From: Henckelia pumila
Lineage: Eukaryota > Streptophyta > Magnoliopsida > Lamiales > Gesneriaceae
Reading direction: 5' to 3'
NCBI RefSeq assembly: GCF_033568475.1
Contig: NC_133123.1
Location: 135,864,242-135,928,241 of the forward strand
Length of the DNA: 64,000 nt
A program made the translations under genes and the position numbers. Below are positions 35,205-46,856 of this stretch, piece by piece (positions within the stretch are counted from its first letter, which is position 1; every line of letters starts with the position of its first letter). Below the pieces are notes generated by a model that was given only the letters and a program-made list of their open reading frames with translations, ran no database searches and was not told the DNA's origin.

Positions 35205-37089
35205 CGCGATCCATGGAAGATAATGTATGATTTGGGAAGGTTTGAAAATTTATAAAATGATAAGAAAAATTTGAAGTATTTAGAAATGGGTCGAATTATG
35301 AAATAAATATATAGCCCGAAAAATTAAATTTATAGCTCAACGTAAATCGGTCGACAAAGAAATATATTCGGTCGATCAATCATTATATTCGGTCGGACAG
35401 ATGTCGATACGATAGCATGGGCATCCTCTGTGTTTATTATTGGTCAAATCATGTTATATCACATTATATTGAATAGGTTCTGGTCGCACATGATTATTCC
35501 AGTCTTAATCCAATGGTGAGAACGATACTTTCTTCTCTACCAAATGTCGCACTAATCAAAATCTTACATTATGATAGGAAGGTAATCATGTTTATAAATT
35601 CGAATAATCATAATCATGACCTTTGAAATAATATGATACAATATCCATGGAACAAATTTCATAATCATGGAATTTAGGGTTTAGGGTTTTCAATTTAGGG
35701 TTTAGGGTTTAGCATTATTTGGGGTTTAGGGTTTCTTATTGCGGGTCCGGAGAAACCCGACAATTTCAAGCGCGCATCCCCAAAAATACATGCTACTGAA
35801 TCTCGATTCGATTCTTTATCGCTATTTTACTTTCGCGGTATTCGAGGTTATATAGCAAAGTAAAGTACAAATATTCACAGGATTGTCACGTGGCCTTCTC
35901 ATAAATATCAATCAATCACGTCAAATATCAAGTTTTTAACAGTCGACAGCCAAATAATGATCAGTCGCCTATTACATAGATGCCGACTGGTTAATAACAT
36001 ATACATATTACATAATACTGTAATCTTAATCATAATCGTAAGCAATAACATTATTCATAATCATTACCTGATTGGTTTAGTTGAATAACAAAATTTGTTT
36101 TTATATGATGGTTTTCCATTAAAATTAAAAAAAGGAAAAACATATATGCTTTCTCTCAAGCAGGACAAATAAATATATATATACTTTATGTCAAGTTTTT
36201 AGAAAAATTTTAGCATATATCTGATTATTGAATTGTATCGTAATCTCAGATTAAATTGTATATGATATTTTATTTTTGAGGCCGATGATGCTTGTTAGTT
36301 ATGACTTATGAGAGGTCAGAGGACTATGGTTAAGCCTATACAAATGTTGGGGAAATAGAAGTCAAAACAGAGCCTTTTCAAGCTCAACGTAAATCGGTCG
36401 ACAAAGAAATATATTCGGTCGATCGATCATTATATTCGGTCGGACAGCGGTCGATACGATAGCATGGGCATCCTCTGTGTTTATTATTGGTCAAATCATG
36501 TTGTATCACATTATATTGAATAGGTTCTGGTCGCACATGATTATTCCAGTCTTAATCCAATGGTGAGAACGATACTTTCTTCTCTACCAAATGTCGCACT
36601 AATCAAAATCTTACATTATGATAGGAAGGTAATCATGTTTATAAATTCGAATAATCACAATCATGACCTTTGAAATAATATGATACAATATCCATGGAAC
36701 AAATTTCATAATCATGGAATTTAGGGTTTAGGGTTTTCAATTTAGGGTTTAGGGTTTTTTTTTTTTTTTTGGAAGGAAACACCGCCGGAAGCAGGGGGGG
36801 GTGGTTAGGCAGACCCCTACCAGTATATAAAAACATAAAAGAGCGAGACAAATAAAACCTAACGGGGGAGGGGGACTAGGCCAAGACCTCCCCAAAAGGC
36901 TATACAGAGGTAATAGTAACATCAGAGCAGCTAGGGTATCGGCAAAAATACAACCAAAACAACCCTAGGAAAGAAGTAAATACAAACAAAAAACCTAGAC
37001 AACTAACTAAGTCATCTACAACAGTCATCCTGAGCAGCAAAAATCCAGCAGATATCCACAGCCCGAGCTCAGCAAAATCCAAATCCGAC

Positions 37090-37230
37090 ACTGAGGCGTG
37101 AAAGAGTGGCTGGCGTCATCCAGGACTGGACTAAAGATTAGATCTATGCTAGAAATACACTGAGGCGTGAAAGAATGGCTAGCGTCATCTAGGACTGGAC
37201 TAAAGATCAGATCTACGCTAGAAATATGTC
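37090..37230. repeat. Direct duplication of about 70 bp in the LINE 3' UTR
   Basis: Two consecutive units begin ACTGAGGCGTGAAAGA (37090 and about 37160) and share GGACTGGACTAAAGAT and GCTAGAAATA. The inverted LINE copy at 42.6-42.75 kb shows the same kind of duplication, so it is a family trait and not a local event. Confidence 0.8.
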
Positions 37231-37674
37231 CAGAAGTTACGATCAGCTGGGGAGTAACTATACAGCAGAGGCCGCCAGGAAAAGGGGAGCGACCGCAAAC
37301 CAGCAGATCCGGAGCAAAAATAACAGGAGTATGGCAAAGGGAACTCGAGCCATACCCATAGATCCAAGTACCCAAGAAAAACCAGGAAGGGGAGGGCGCA
37401 AGAGGTCGCCCACGAAACAGCCATCCAACAGCAAGAACCAGGCAAGGGGAAACCACAGTGAACGCCTGGAAAATCCATCTCCCTGAAGAAGCAAAGCAAA
37501 CGGCCGGGAGGCAAAGAAATGCCAAAAAAACTCCGGGAAGAGGCCGGAGAGCTGTACCTGCAAAGAAAAATAAATATCTACATATATCTAAATCTAGGAT
37601 GACCTAGACCAAAAAAGAGAGCAAACAAAGAAAAAGAAAGCCCAAGAGAAACGGCTATAAGCGAGCGTGAGGCT

Positions 37675-40600
37675 CTAAGAAAACCTAGATCTAAGGTAAG
37701 GAAGCCCGGAAGAGTCAGAATGGGCCAACGCAGCGATGGGAGTGGTTAAAGGAACACCAATCTCCAACAAACACTGCCTATGATCATGAGCCTGCCGCGC
37801 CAACGCATCCGCAACCGAATTCCCTTCCCGATAGATATGCGAGAAATGAACCGGCCTATTCCGCACCAAAACACGCGTCCTCGAAACAATATGGTCCAAA
37901 TCCCAATGGCACCTCCGAGATCTAAGAATCTGAATGGAAATCTGGGAATCGGTCTCAATCCAAAGGGGAAAAAGGCTAAGGTCAGAACAGAGAAGAATAC
38001 CCCTCCAAATCGCCCAAAGTTCTGCACGAACATTGGACCCCAAACCAATGAACTCACTAAAAAACGCCAAGACCCTACCAGAAGAATCCCGGACAACCCC
38101 TCCCACAGACGACTCACCCGGGTTACCTCTCGAGCTCCCATCCACATTGAGCTTGAAGGACCCAGTGGAGGCCTCAACCAACGGACGATGGCAGTCTTGT
38201 GAATCCATTGGAGGCCGACCGAAATGCCCATCTTCCTCGCAGCCTGCAAAGCCCCCAGCCAAAGACTGGGCTTGATAACAGTTGCGGAATGAGCAAGTCT
38301 CAAATAAGACAAAATTTGGAACTTAACCGTCTCCGCAAAGGAGGGTAAGTGACGGTGCTTAGCATCATTGCGTGCAGTCCAAAGGAACCAAAGCACGACA
38401 AAAGGAATGAATTCCCTCACATTACCCCCCGGAGACCACTCGCGACCCCTTTTCCAAGCATTGAGAAACAGTCTGAAGTTCTCAGTGAGAGGGATGCGAA
38501 CTCTAAAGATAGCCCCAAAGAAATGCCACACAGAGTGGGCGATGGGACCGTCGATGAAAATGTGCGTGAATGTCTCCGAAATCTTACAGCACTGGCACTT
38601 GGACACAAGGGAGAAACCCCGCTGCTGGAGCACCTCATCCACAAGCAACCACCGATGCCAAAACCTCCACAGAAAGAAGGACATGGTGGGCCTCATCCAG
38701 CGCCCCCAACAGGGAGTAAAGAAATCAGAGACCGAACCTCTCGGTCTGACTTGCTCCCAAGCAGATCTCACAGAAAAAGCACCATCAGTGCTATGGATCC
38801 AGATAGTCGCATCCGGCTCATCCACCAAAACAGGAATCTGAACGATCTCCTCCGCCACCGAGGGAGCGACGACAGCGCATAGGAGATCAAAATCCCAGTC
38901 TCCCTCCAAAAGGAAGCTGGAAGCACGCACACACCGATCCCCTCTGACATCACACCTGCTCGACAGAGGGGCATCACCCAACCAAGTATCATCCCAAAAA
39001 GAGACATCTCCAAGACCAATCCTCCACCGGATACCAAACTCCGCACGAGGTCTAATCTGGAGCAAGCGCCTCCAAGTGGGGGAAATGGCTCCATGAGAAG
39101 GAGCACAAATAGGGCTGACAGTCCGGCAATACTTCCTCGAAAGGAATCTCGCCCAGAGAGAGGAACCCTGTCGGAATCTGAACCACAGCTTCATGGAAAA
39201 GCTGTCAACAATGTCCTTGAGCCTGCAAAAACCCAGGCCACCTTCTTTCACATGGAGGCAGGCGCGAGACCAGTGGGCCCAGTGCCACTTCTTCTCTAAG
39301 GGTCTGGAGCCCCAAAGAAAAGCATTAAAGATAAGCTCCAATTTCTCCAAAACAGCCAAAGGAGGCTGGATTACCTGGCAGAGATAGATCGGGATTGAAA
39401 GGAGCACACTGCGAATCAGCGTCATCCTACTCCCAGGAGCAAGGGAATGGGACTCCCAGCCCTCCAGCTTTTTCCGGACCGACTGCAGAAGAGGCTCAAA
39501 GAGAGAGCACTTGCGGTTCCCACGGAAAAGCGAAGCTCCAAGGTATTTCAAGGGCAGCTGCCCCTCCGCAAACCCTGTGATGCACAGCAAACGGGAGCGG
39601 CGAAGAGCGGTCCAGCCCGGAGGGAAGATCATAACGCTCTTGGCCACATTAACGAGCTGGCCCGAGCAATTCTCATAGTGAGCCAAAAAATCTTTGAGAC
39701 GCTGAAGACCGCGGGATCCCCCATTGGCAAAGATAATGACATCGTCAGCATAGGCCAAATGGGAAATAGGCAAATCACAGCCAGACCGGTACCTCATAGC
39801 GGAATGCTGGAGGAAAAACCGGTCCAAGCCACGGGACAGATACTCCGCTCCAAGAACAAAGAGGAGGGGAGATAACGGGTCACCCTGTCTCAGGCCCCTC
39901 GCGGAGGCAAAGAAACCAGCATGGGTGCCGTTGACATTAACCGAGAACTTGCAAAACGAAATGCAAGCCCTCACCAACCTCACAACCTGCTCCGAAAAAC
40001 CAAACCTTCGGAGGACATCCAGAATAAAAGACCATTGGACTCTATCATAGGCCTTAGCCATGTCCAATTTCAGAATGACATTGCCACCACGGGCAGGGAG
40101 ATTAAGACTATGAGTGAGCTCTTGCGCGAGAAGGATATTGTCAGCAATCATCCACCCCGGCACAAAGCCACTCTGACTTTGAGAAACGAGTCTCCCTACC
40201 ATCGACCTCAGACGAGAGTATAAAAGCTTCGAGATGATCTTGTTGGAAACATTACACAAGCTGATGGGACGGAAGTACGTCCAAGCTTGCGCACCCTCGA
40301 CTTTGGGGATCAAAGTGATCTTGGTAGCAGTGAAGCCCTGGGGCATAAGAGAACCCCGAAAGAAATCAAGGACGACATCCATGACATCATGCTGCACAAA
40401 ATCCCAGCAGCTCTGAAAGAAAACCGAAGAATACCCATCGGGGCCCGCCACACTATCCCGAGGGATGGAAAAGACGACAGCGCGGACCTCCTCCAAGGAA
40501 GGTGCGGCAGCAAAGCTATGGTTCTCCTCCTTCGAAATCTCCGAGGAGAAGCCAGAAAAATCCGGAAGATCCAGGACAAATGGATCTCCAGTGAGGAGGC

Positions 40601-41770
40601 GCTCAAAATAGGCAGCCCCAGACTGCTTGATGAGACCAGGAGAGGTGAGGCAATTACCATCCTCCCAAATACGAAAGATCTTATTAACCACATTCTTCTT
40701 CTTCACCATGTTGTGGAAAAGCTTCGTATTCCTCTCCCCGTCCTCAAGCCAATTACAAGCAGCTTTCTGCTTCCAAAAATCCGCTTCCATAGCGGTGACT
40801 CTAGACAGCTCCTCATTGCACCTGGACAAGAGGGTACAACTATGCTCAGAGGGATCCGCTTCACAGGCAGCCTCAGCCAGTCTAACCGACCTCTCCGCCT
40901 CAGCGATCTTATCAAAAAGGTTCCCAAAAATATCTCGGTTCCACCACTTGAGGTGGCCTTTCAACCGTTTCAGCTTGGCAAAGAGCCTGGGCATGCCTTG
41001 CAAAGATCAGGGCATGTTCCAGTTCAGCCTGAAGGTTTGAAGGAACCCCGGGTGACGAGTCCACATACTCTGGAACCGAAACGAGCTCGGCCCCCGAGCA
41101 AAGACAGGAGCAGACACCAAAAGAGGACAATGGTCCGAAACCGTGCGACTGAGGTGTTCAACCCTGACAGAGTTGAAATGGTCACCCCAATCCATAGAGA
41201 CAAAAACTCTGTCAAGACGCTTCCAAATGGACTTACTCGTTCAGGTGAACGAAGAGCCCTCAAAACCAGCGTCGACCAGCGCAGACTCCAAAATAAAATG
41301 ATTAAACTCGTCCATGGGGAGCTGCCTCCCACCAGAAGAGCCAAGACACTCGGAGTCATCCCTCACGACATTAAAATCCCCCCCGACAAGCCAAGGACCA
41401 CCAACAGGCTTGACCTGCAGCAAAGAAGCCCACAAGTCGCGCCGTAAAATATAGTCACACTTGGCATACACGAAAGAACAAAAAAATGGGTCGGCAAAAA
41501 GGGAGCCGACACGCAAAGATGGAGGAACTGGGTGTGATCAAAGACACACTCCGCCTTCACATCATCTGCAAAAAAAACCCAAATATGACCAGAAACATTC
41601 GAAAGAACTCTCTGGAAACCAAGACGACGGGTCATGAAGCGCTGGTCAAGTGCAATCATCGGCTCCAAGATAGCCAAGATCTTGACACACTTCTCTTTCA
41701 CCAAGGCATGAAGCCTCTCCTGGGACTCAGAGCTCCTGAGTCCCCTGATGTTCCAAATTAGGCACTGCAT
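37675..41770 (-). pseudogene. LINE ORF2: AP endonuclease, reverse transcriptase, zinc-finger-like region, RNase H
   Basis: Begins MQCLIWNIRGL at 41770 (endonuclease start). A frameshift near 41500 leads to WLVGGDFNVV, a TGA at 41241-41243, DRVFVSMDW and SDHCPLL, and a TGA at 41007-41009. From 41003 an open frame carries WNRDIFGNLF, the RT core with PISLCN, DMAKAYDRVQW, GLRQGDPLSPLLF and YADDVIIF, then the zf-RVT-like region with RPTMSFFLWRFWH and CQCC. Around 38200 the frame shifts again into the RNase H domain: NVDGSSRGNPG, AELWAIWRG, ETDSQ and REGNSVADALAR. The RNase H acidic residues are present. An RNase H domain at this place is typical of one large plant L1 lineage. Confidence 0.92.
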
Positions 41771-42000
41771 TTGGAACGGGCGGAGTAAGGCCCCGTCTTC
41801 TTTCTAAACTCCTGGCGAGTCTGTTGTCGCTTCGTGTCAGAACGAAGCGTTCTCTTGGAGGGTGAGACAGAGAAATCAAAATCCTCATCATATCTCCCAA
41901 AATCTCTCCCATCACACGATTCAGTCCCACAGAAGGAACTTGAGTCGTCCTCGCTGACAAACTCAGTGATCGGATCGAGGTCCTGACAAATAGGACCCTG

Positions 42001-42333
42001 CTAAGCGACAAGCCCCTCAAAGGTCGGGGCGAAGGACTCCATAGGAGTCCCAGGAAGCGAGGGGACGGAGTGGCTACTGTGATTCAGAGTACAAGTATCA
42101 GTAGCCTCTAAGGCAGGCACAGTAGCGGCCTGCGAAAAACCAAAATCCATCTCACCAACCCCTGAAGAGGCACCAACCTCTTCCTCCACCTGACGAGCCC
42201 AAGAAAGGGCCAAGCAGGGGTCAGGTCCCTCTTGGGGAGCGACAACAGACTGCGGTTCAGGAGCACCAGCATCTCCTCCCATCGCAGTATCACTGCACCC
42301 AGAAGCAATGTCCTTAACAACATCCCCTGTCGC
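42001..42333 (-). pseudogene. LINE ORF1, C-terminal remnant
   Basis: An open minus frame of about 110 codons rich in Ala, Glu and Pro ending at 42001, about 230 bp upstream of ORF2. Its place suggests the acidic C-terminal tail of ORF1. The middle of ORF1 (RNA-binding DUF4283 core and zinc knuckle) is missing between here and 43084, where an inverted LINE fragment lies. Confidence 0.5.
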
Positions 42334-43083
42334 TTGCTTTGCTTCTTCAGGGTGATGGATCACCAGGCGTTCACTGTGCTTCTCCTTGCCTGGTTCTTGC
42401 TGTTGTTTGGATGTTTTGTGGGCGGTCTCTCATGCCCCTCGCTTTTTGGATTTCCAGCTTCTTGGGAGTTAGGTTATGGCTTGAGTTTTCTTCGCCATTT
42501 TCCTGCTTTTTTGCTCTGGGCCTGCTGGTTTGCGGTCGCTCCTCTTTTTCCTCGCGGCCTATGTATAGTGACTTCCCAGCTGATCATGACTTTTGGACAT
42601 ATTTCTTGCATAGCTTTGATCTGTTGTTCAGCTATGGATGGTGCCAGCCTCTTTTCGCGCTTTAGTGTCGGATTTGATTTTGCTGGCCTGGAGTTGTGGA
42701 TCTCCTCTAGGTTTTACTGCACAGGTTGATACCAGCCACTCTTCGCGCCTCAGTGTCCGTTTTTTATTTTGCTAGGCCGAGCTGTGGTTCTCTTCTAGCT
42801 TTTGCTGCCCAGGATGACTGCTGTCATTGACTTAGTTAGCTATCTTTGATGTTATTTGTTTATACTTATTTCCTAGGGATGCTTTGGTTGTATATTTTTC
42901 GATACCCTAGCTGTTTTGATGTTCTTATTACCTTTGTATAGCCTTTTGGGGAGGTCTTTGCCTAGTCCCCCTCCTCCGTTAGGTTTTATTTCTATCGCTT
43001 TTTTATGTTTATATACAGGTAGGGGTCTGCCTAACCCCCCGCTTCCGGCGGTGTTTTTTTTTATAAAAAAAAAAAAAAAAAAA
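42334..43083 (+). mobile_element. 5'-truncated LINE copy in inverted orientation inside ORF1 of the larger LINE
   Basis: Plus-strand sequence from TTGCTTTGCTTCTTCAGGG (about 42335) to a poly(A) run (43065-43083) is a diverged copy of the reverse complement of 37510-36758, the larger LINE's own 3' UTR. It has CTAACCCCCCGCTTCCGGCG just before its tail, matching the larger copy's tail end. It holds no coding. The host LINE's ORF1 core is missing at the junction, so the insertion was accompanied by a deletion. Confidence 0.85.
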
Positions 43084-44373
43084 GATTGATGAACAAATAT
43101 CCCCGAGGGAGGAATTTCAGAGTAAAAGAAGTCTTAAAACTCATTTGAGAAAAAGCATTTGAAATCAGACTATTGGGGGCAGTGGACCGATTTCCCGTAA
43201 TTTTACCCACTAAAGCAAACTTAAGGCTCAATTAGGGAGGAAATTACCTCATCCGGGAATCGAATACCCGGTTTTCCATCCCAAAAAGTCGGCTCCGAAA
43301 GATCCTCCATCGAATTGATCACATCAGCAAAGCTCTTCCTCGAAGCTCGAGGAGATGGAGGCGCTAAAGCATCCCGAAATGAAACAGAGACAGAATCAGC
43401 AATTTTGGAGCTGGAGTTGACTGGATGGTCAACAATTTTGACTTGTACATCACCAATTTGGACTTGAGGGTCCAAGTCAACCATTTGAAGGTCAATATCA
43501 CCAATTTTGACATCAGAGTCAACAGTTTTGACCGGATTGACCACATGGTGAACAATTTTGACTGCGTTGACCGAGGGGTCAACAATTTTGACCGGAATGT
43601 CATAGTCAACAGAATGACTAGATTCAACACCAATTTTGACCGTTGAGTCAACAATTTTGACTGTGTTGACCACGAGTTGACCAGCTGAGTTGGCACAGTG
43701 ATTGCCGCCGTGTGACTCGCCTGAGTTGACTTGCGAGTCACCGGTCGGAATACCACCGAGGGCCGGCGAGGTGGTGGAGAACACAAATTTGGGGTCCATG
43801 TGTGCAGACTCGGGCGGCAGATGGGTGAAAAATGCTTGACTCGATGCTTGACTCGCCGGAAAAACTTGAAATTGGGCGTTTTGGATCGACGGCGAGGAAC
43901 CAAAAATTGAAGGCATGGAAAGGTGCGTAAGGGACAAGGCAATCTTCGGCTGAGAGGAATTGAAAAAAAGACGGAGCCACGGCGGAGTAATTAGAGAAGA
44001 AGGTGGTCGGGGCTAGGGTTTCAGGAGCCCAATTTGCAGATCTGAGATGGAGATTGGAGGAGTTAGCAACGAGGAACGGGCCTTGGGGAATCTGGAACGG
44101 AATGAGGTGAGGATTCCAGATCGGGCGTTGGTTCAAGTTATAACAGCCCGAGCTCGCCGGAAATGAAGAAAAACCAGACGAGCTCGACGTGAACAGGGTT
44201 ATCGGGCATTCAGGTGCCGATTCTGACGAGCATAGTGAATAAGAAGGAACGGGGAGGGTAGGAAAAGATTCAGGAGGAAGAGGCGATTCAAATGCATGGG
44301 TGGAAGTGCCGGAGAAACGACCAGCCGAGAAACTGGTCGGAGAAGATGACGGGGGCAAAACTTCAGGCGACAA
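43084..44373 (-). pseudogene. LINE ORF1, N-terminal part (frameshifted)
   Basis: ATG at 44373 opens a Ser/Pro-rich N-terminus (MSPEVLPPSSSPTSF). A frameshift near 43800-43930 moves to a second frame that reads PHAF-type sequence into a repeated VKIVD/VKIGD segment and then SFRDALAPPSP, KSFADVIN and FWDGKPGIRFPDEVI, the usual lead-in to the DUF4283 core of plant LINE ORF1. A stop at 43221 is followed, one base out of frame, by FALVGKITGNRS and LKFLPRGYLFIN, the first half of that core, which breaks off at the inverted LINE fragment. ORF1 would bind element RNA in the particle. Confidence 0.75.
43410..43690. repeat. Degenerate short repeat of CAATTTTGAC in LINE ORF1
   Basis: GTCAACAATTTTGACxG and relatives recur about ten times. 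On minus they encode alternating VKIVD, VKIGD and VNPVKTVD units. Spacing is irregular (mostly 18-45 bp). TTGAC also equals the W-box core, but in a coding region this is probably incidental. Confidence 0.75.
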
Positions 44374-45998
44374 TTTGACCGGTTAAATGACGTCCGATTG
44401 GCCTAAAATTTGGACCGTGGCTTCCTCTCGACGAGGCGAGTCTGGTGGTGGGTCGGGCCGGCCGGGAACCGGCGGCGACATGGCGGCGACGGCAGCTGCT
44501 ATTTTAGGAAATAATGGGGGCAATTTTGGGAGAAAAAAAGCTAGAGAGAAAATTTTACAAAAAATATCAAATTCAATGAATGTAAAATGAAAGGATTAAA
44601 ACTGATCAAACCAGTTGATAGGCTTAAAAGAATATCGAACCCGGACCATTTTGATTGAGATTGGTAGGCCAACCAATAGGGCGAAGAACGGCAACTTAGG
44701 GTTTAGGGTTTTAAATTTAGGGTTTAGGGTTTAGGGTTTAGCATTATTTGGGGTTTAGGATTTCTTATTGCGGGTCCGGAGAAACCCGACAATTTCAAGA
44801 GCGCATCCCCAAAAAGACACGCTACTGAATCTGGATTCGATTCTTTATCGCTATTTTACTTTCGCGGTATTCGAGGTTATATAGCAAAGTAAAGTACAAA
44901 TATTCACAAGATTGTCAGTGGCCTTCTCATAAATATCAATCGATCACGTCAAATATCAAGTTTTTAACAGTCGACAGCCAAATAATGATCAGTCGCCTAT
45001 TACATAGATGTCGACTGGTTAATAACATATACATATTACATAATACTGTAATATTAAAATCGTAAGCAATAACGTTATTCATAATCATTACCCGATTGGT
45101 TTAGTTGAATAACAAAATTTGTTTTTATATGATGGTTTTCCATAAAAATTAAAAAAAGGAAAAACATATATGCTTTCTCTCAAGCAGGACAAATAAATAT
45201 ATATATACTTTCTGTCAAATTTTTAGAAAAATTTTAGCATATCTCTGATTATTGAATTTTATCGTAATCTCAGATTAAATTGTATATGATATTTTATTTT
45301 TGAGGCCGATGATGCTTGTTAGTTATGACTTATGAGAGGTCAGAGGACTATGGTTAAGCCTATACAAATGTTGGGGAAATAGAAGTCAAAACAGAGCCTT
45401 TTCAAATTCAACGTAAATCGGTCGACAAAGAAATATATTCGGTCAATCGATCATTATATTCAGTCGGACAGCGGTCGATACGATAGCATGGCCATCCTCT
45501 GTGTTTATTATTGGTCAAATCATGTTGTATCACATTATATTGAATAGGTTCTGGTCGCACATGATTATTCCAGTCTTAATCCAATGGTGAGAACGATACT
45601 TTCTTCTCTACCAAATGTCGCACTAATCAAAATCTTACATTATGATAGGAAGGTAATCATGTTTATAAATTCGAATAATCACAATCATGACCTTTGAAAT
45701 AATATGATACAATATCCATGGAACAAATTTCATAATCATGGAATTTAGGGTTTAGCATTATTTGGGGTTTAGGGTTTCTTATTGCGGGTCCGGAGATACC
45801 CGACAATTTCAAGCGCGCATCCCCAAAAAGACATGCTACTGAATCTGGATTCGATTCTTTATCGCTATTTTACTTTTGCGGTATTCGAGGTTATATAGCA
45901 AAGTAAAGTACAAATATTCACAGGATTGTCACGTGGCCTTCTCATAAATATCAATCGATCACGTCAAATATCAAGTTTTTAACAGTCGACAGCCAAAT

Positions 45999-46748
45999 AA
46001 TATTACTCCAAAGAAGATACGCATACCGAGGGCTCAGCACGCATGCGCATGCATATGCTGTTTGTGCAACCCGAAGATGACACGCAAATCGAGGCATTTA
46101 CAAACCGCAATTATATTTATTTTTGTCCCGTTGTTCATTTTTTATTTTTTTCTTTTGTCTGCTGGTTACTAGGTTCCCTTTATTATCTTAATGTTATTAT
46201 GATATTATTATACATATATAATGTTTATAGGCGAAATTCGTTAAAAAAGCCGGTACACGCACTCTGAGAGGCTCTGAACTCTCATCGTCTGTCTTTATTC
46301 CTTGACATCTCCCCAGAATAGTATCGATTTTCAAAATACGTATTATGGGTTCCATCAGTACTGATAGAATTTTTTTCTCATTCTGATATCATATTATTTC
46401 GTGTTTCCATTAGTAATTTGTTTTGTTTTTCTTGCATTGTAATGTTAAATAGTATCTATTTGCCACTATGTTGTTTATGTTGGTAATACAAGAAGAGTCC
46501 TTACGGACCTTACCTGTGTGTAACTGGGCTTCTATCAGTAGGGTTTAATTCATTTGTTTTCATAAAGATAATAATAATGATAATAATAATAATAATCGCG
46601 TGTAAACAGTACTTACGAAATTACGTTTACGATTAGTTCACCGAAGAGATGCCAACCAATAATAGCGTATTAATTAAGAACATGCATTCAAATTGTCCCA
46701 TCGCATCGGCTACTCACGATAAGGATGAATACACATTTGCAACTTTCA
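45999..46748. other. Non-coding spacer between repeat units and the small ORF
   Basis: AT-rich. An open frame at 46043-46267 has a hydrophobic stretch but no family resemblance, and codon quality is poor. An (AAT)-rich patch lies at about 46570-46600. Nothing else recognised. Confidence 0.4.
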
Positions 46749-46757
46749 ATGTTTGTC

Positions 46758-46765
46758 TATAAATA
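46758..46765 (+). promoter_or_regulatory. TATA box for the 131-residue ORF
   Basis: ATGTTTGTCTATAAATAGTGC (core TATAAATA) lies 99 bp upstream of the ATG at 46857, giving an expected transcript start near 46790 and a short CT-rich leader. A near copy of the same core, TATAAACA in the same 20-bp surroundings, lies at 47779-47799 downstream of the gene. Confidence 0.6.
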
Positions 46766-46856
46766 GTGCATTTACGTGTTTACGTAATATTACGTTCTGC
46801 TCAAACTATTGCACTCTTCTTTTTATTTTCTTCTCCTCTCTCGCATTCACTTTTCA

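Larger units (their letters stand above)
36758..44695 (-). mobile_element. RNase-H-containing plant LINE, nearly full length, broken
   Basis: Minus strand. A poly(A) tail shows as a T run at about 36755-36770 on plus. ORF2 occupies 41770-37675 and ORF1 44373-42001, with about 320 bp of 5' leader. Flanking target duplication is unusually long: 36721-36757 and 44696-44732 match at 36 of 37 positions within telomere-like sequence. The insertion explains why repeat unit 2 is 8 kb longer than unit 1. ORF1 is interrupted by an inverted truncated LINE (42334-43083) and has lost its central part. Confidence 0.9.
35335..45998. repeat. 1047-bp tandem units (about 2.6 copies) with CGGTCGA motifs and interstitial telomere-like TTTAGGG runs
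   Basis: CGTAAATCGG marks unit starts at 35341, 36388 and 45412. The first step is 1047 bp. The second is 9024 bp, which equals 1047 plus the LINE at 36758-44695 and its duplicated target. The third unit stops at about 45998. Each unit has CGGTCGAC and TATTCGGTCGATC near its start, a TTTAGGG cluster mid-unit (35681-35737; 36719-36757 with 44696-44763; 45744-45775), and AACAGTCGACAGCC, CAGTCGCC and GACTGGTTA later. Copies are almost identical except the LINE insertion and varying TTTAGGG number. No coding capacity. Confidence 0.9.

Noticed and set aside
35681-35737. True telomere
   Set aside because: Only a few TTTAGGG units, repeated inside a 1047-bp unit and flanked on both sides by ordinary sequence. 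Interstitial only.
40287-41447. 386-codon plus-strand frame inside the LINE
   Set aside because: Exact antisense of ORF2 coding sequence. The minus frame carries endonuclease and RT motifs, so this is a shadow.
36758-43083. Twin-priming inversion of a single LINE
   Set aside because: Both ends of the structure have their own 3' end with poly(A), so two separate insertions are needed.
46043-46267. 74-codon frame with hydrophobic stretch
   Set aside because: AT-rich, no promoter or homology that I recognise, no conserved pattern. Likely chance.
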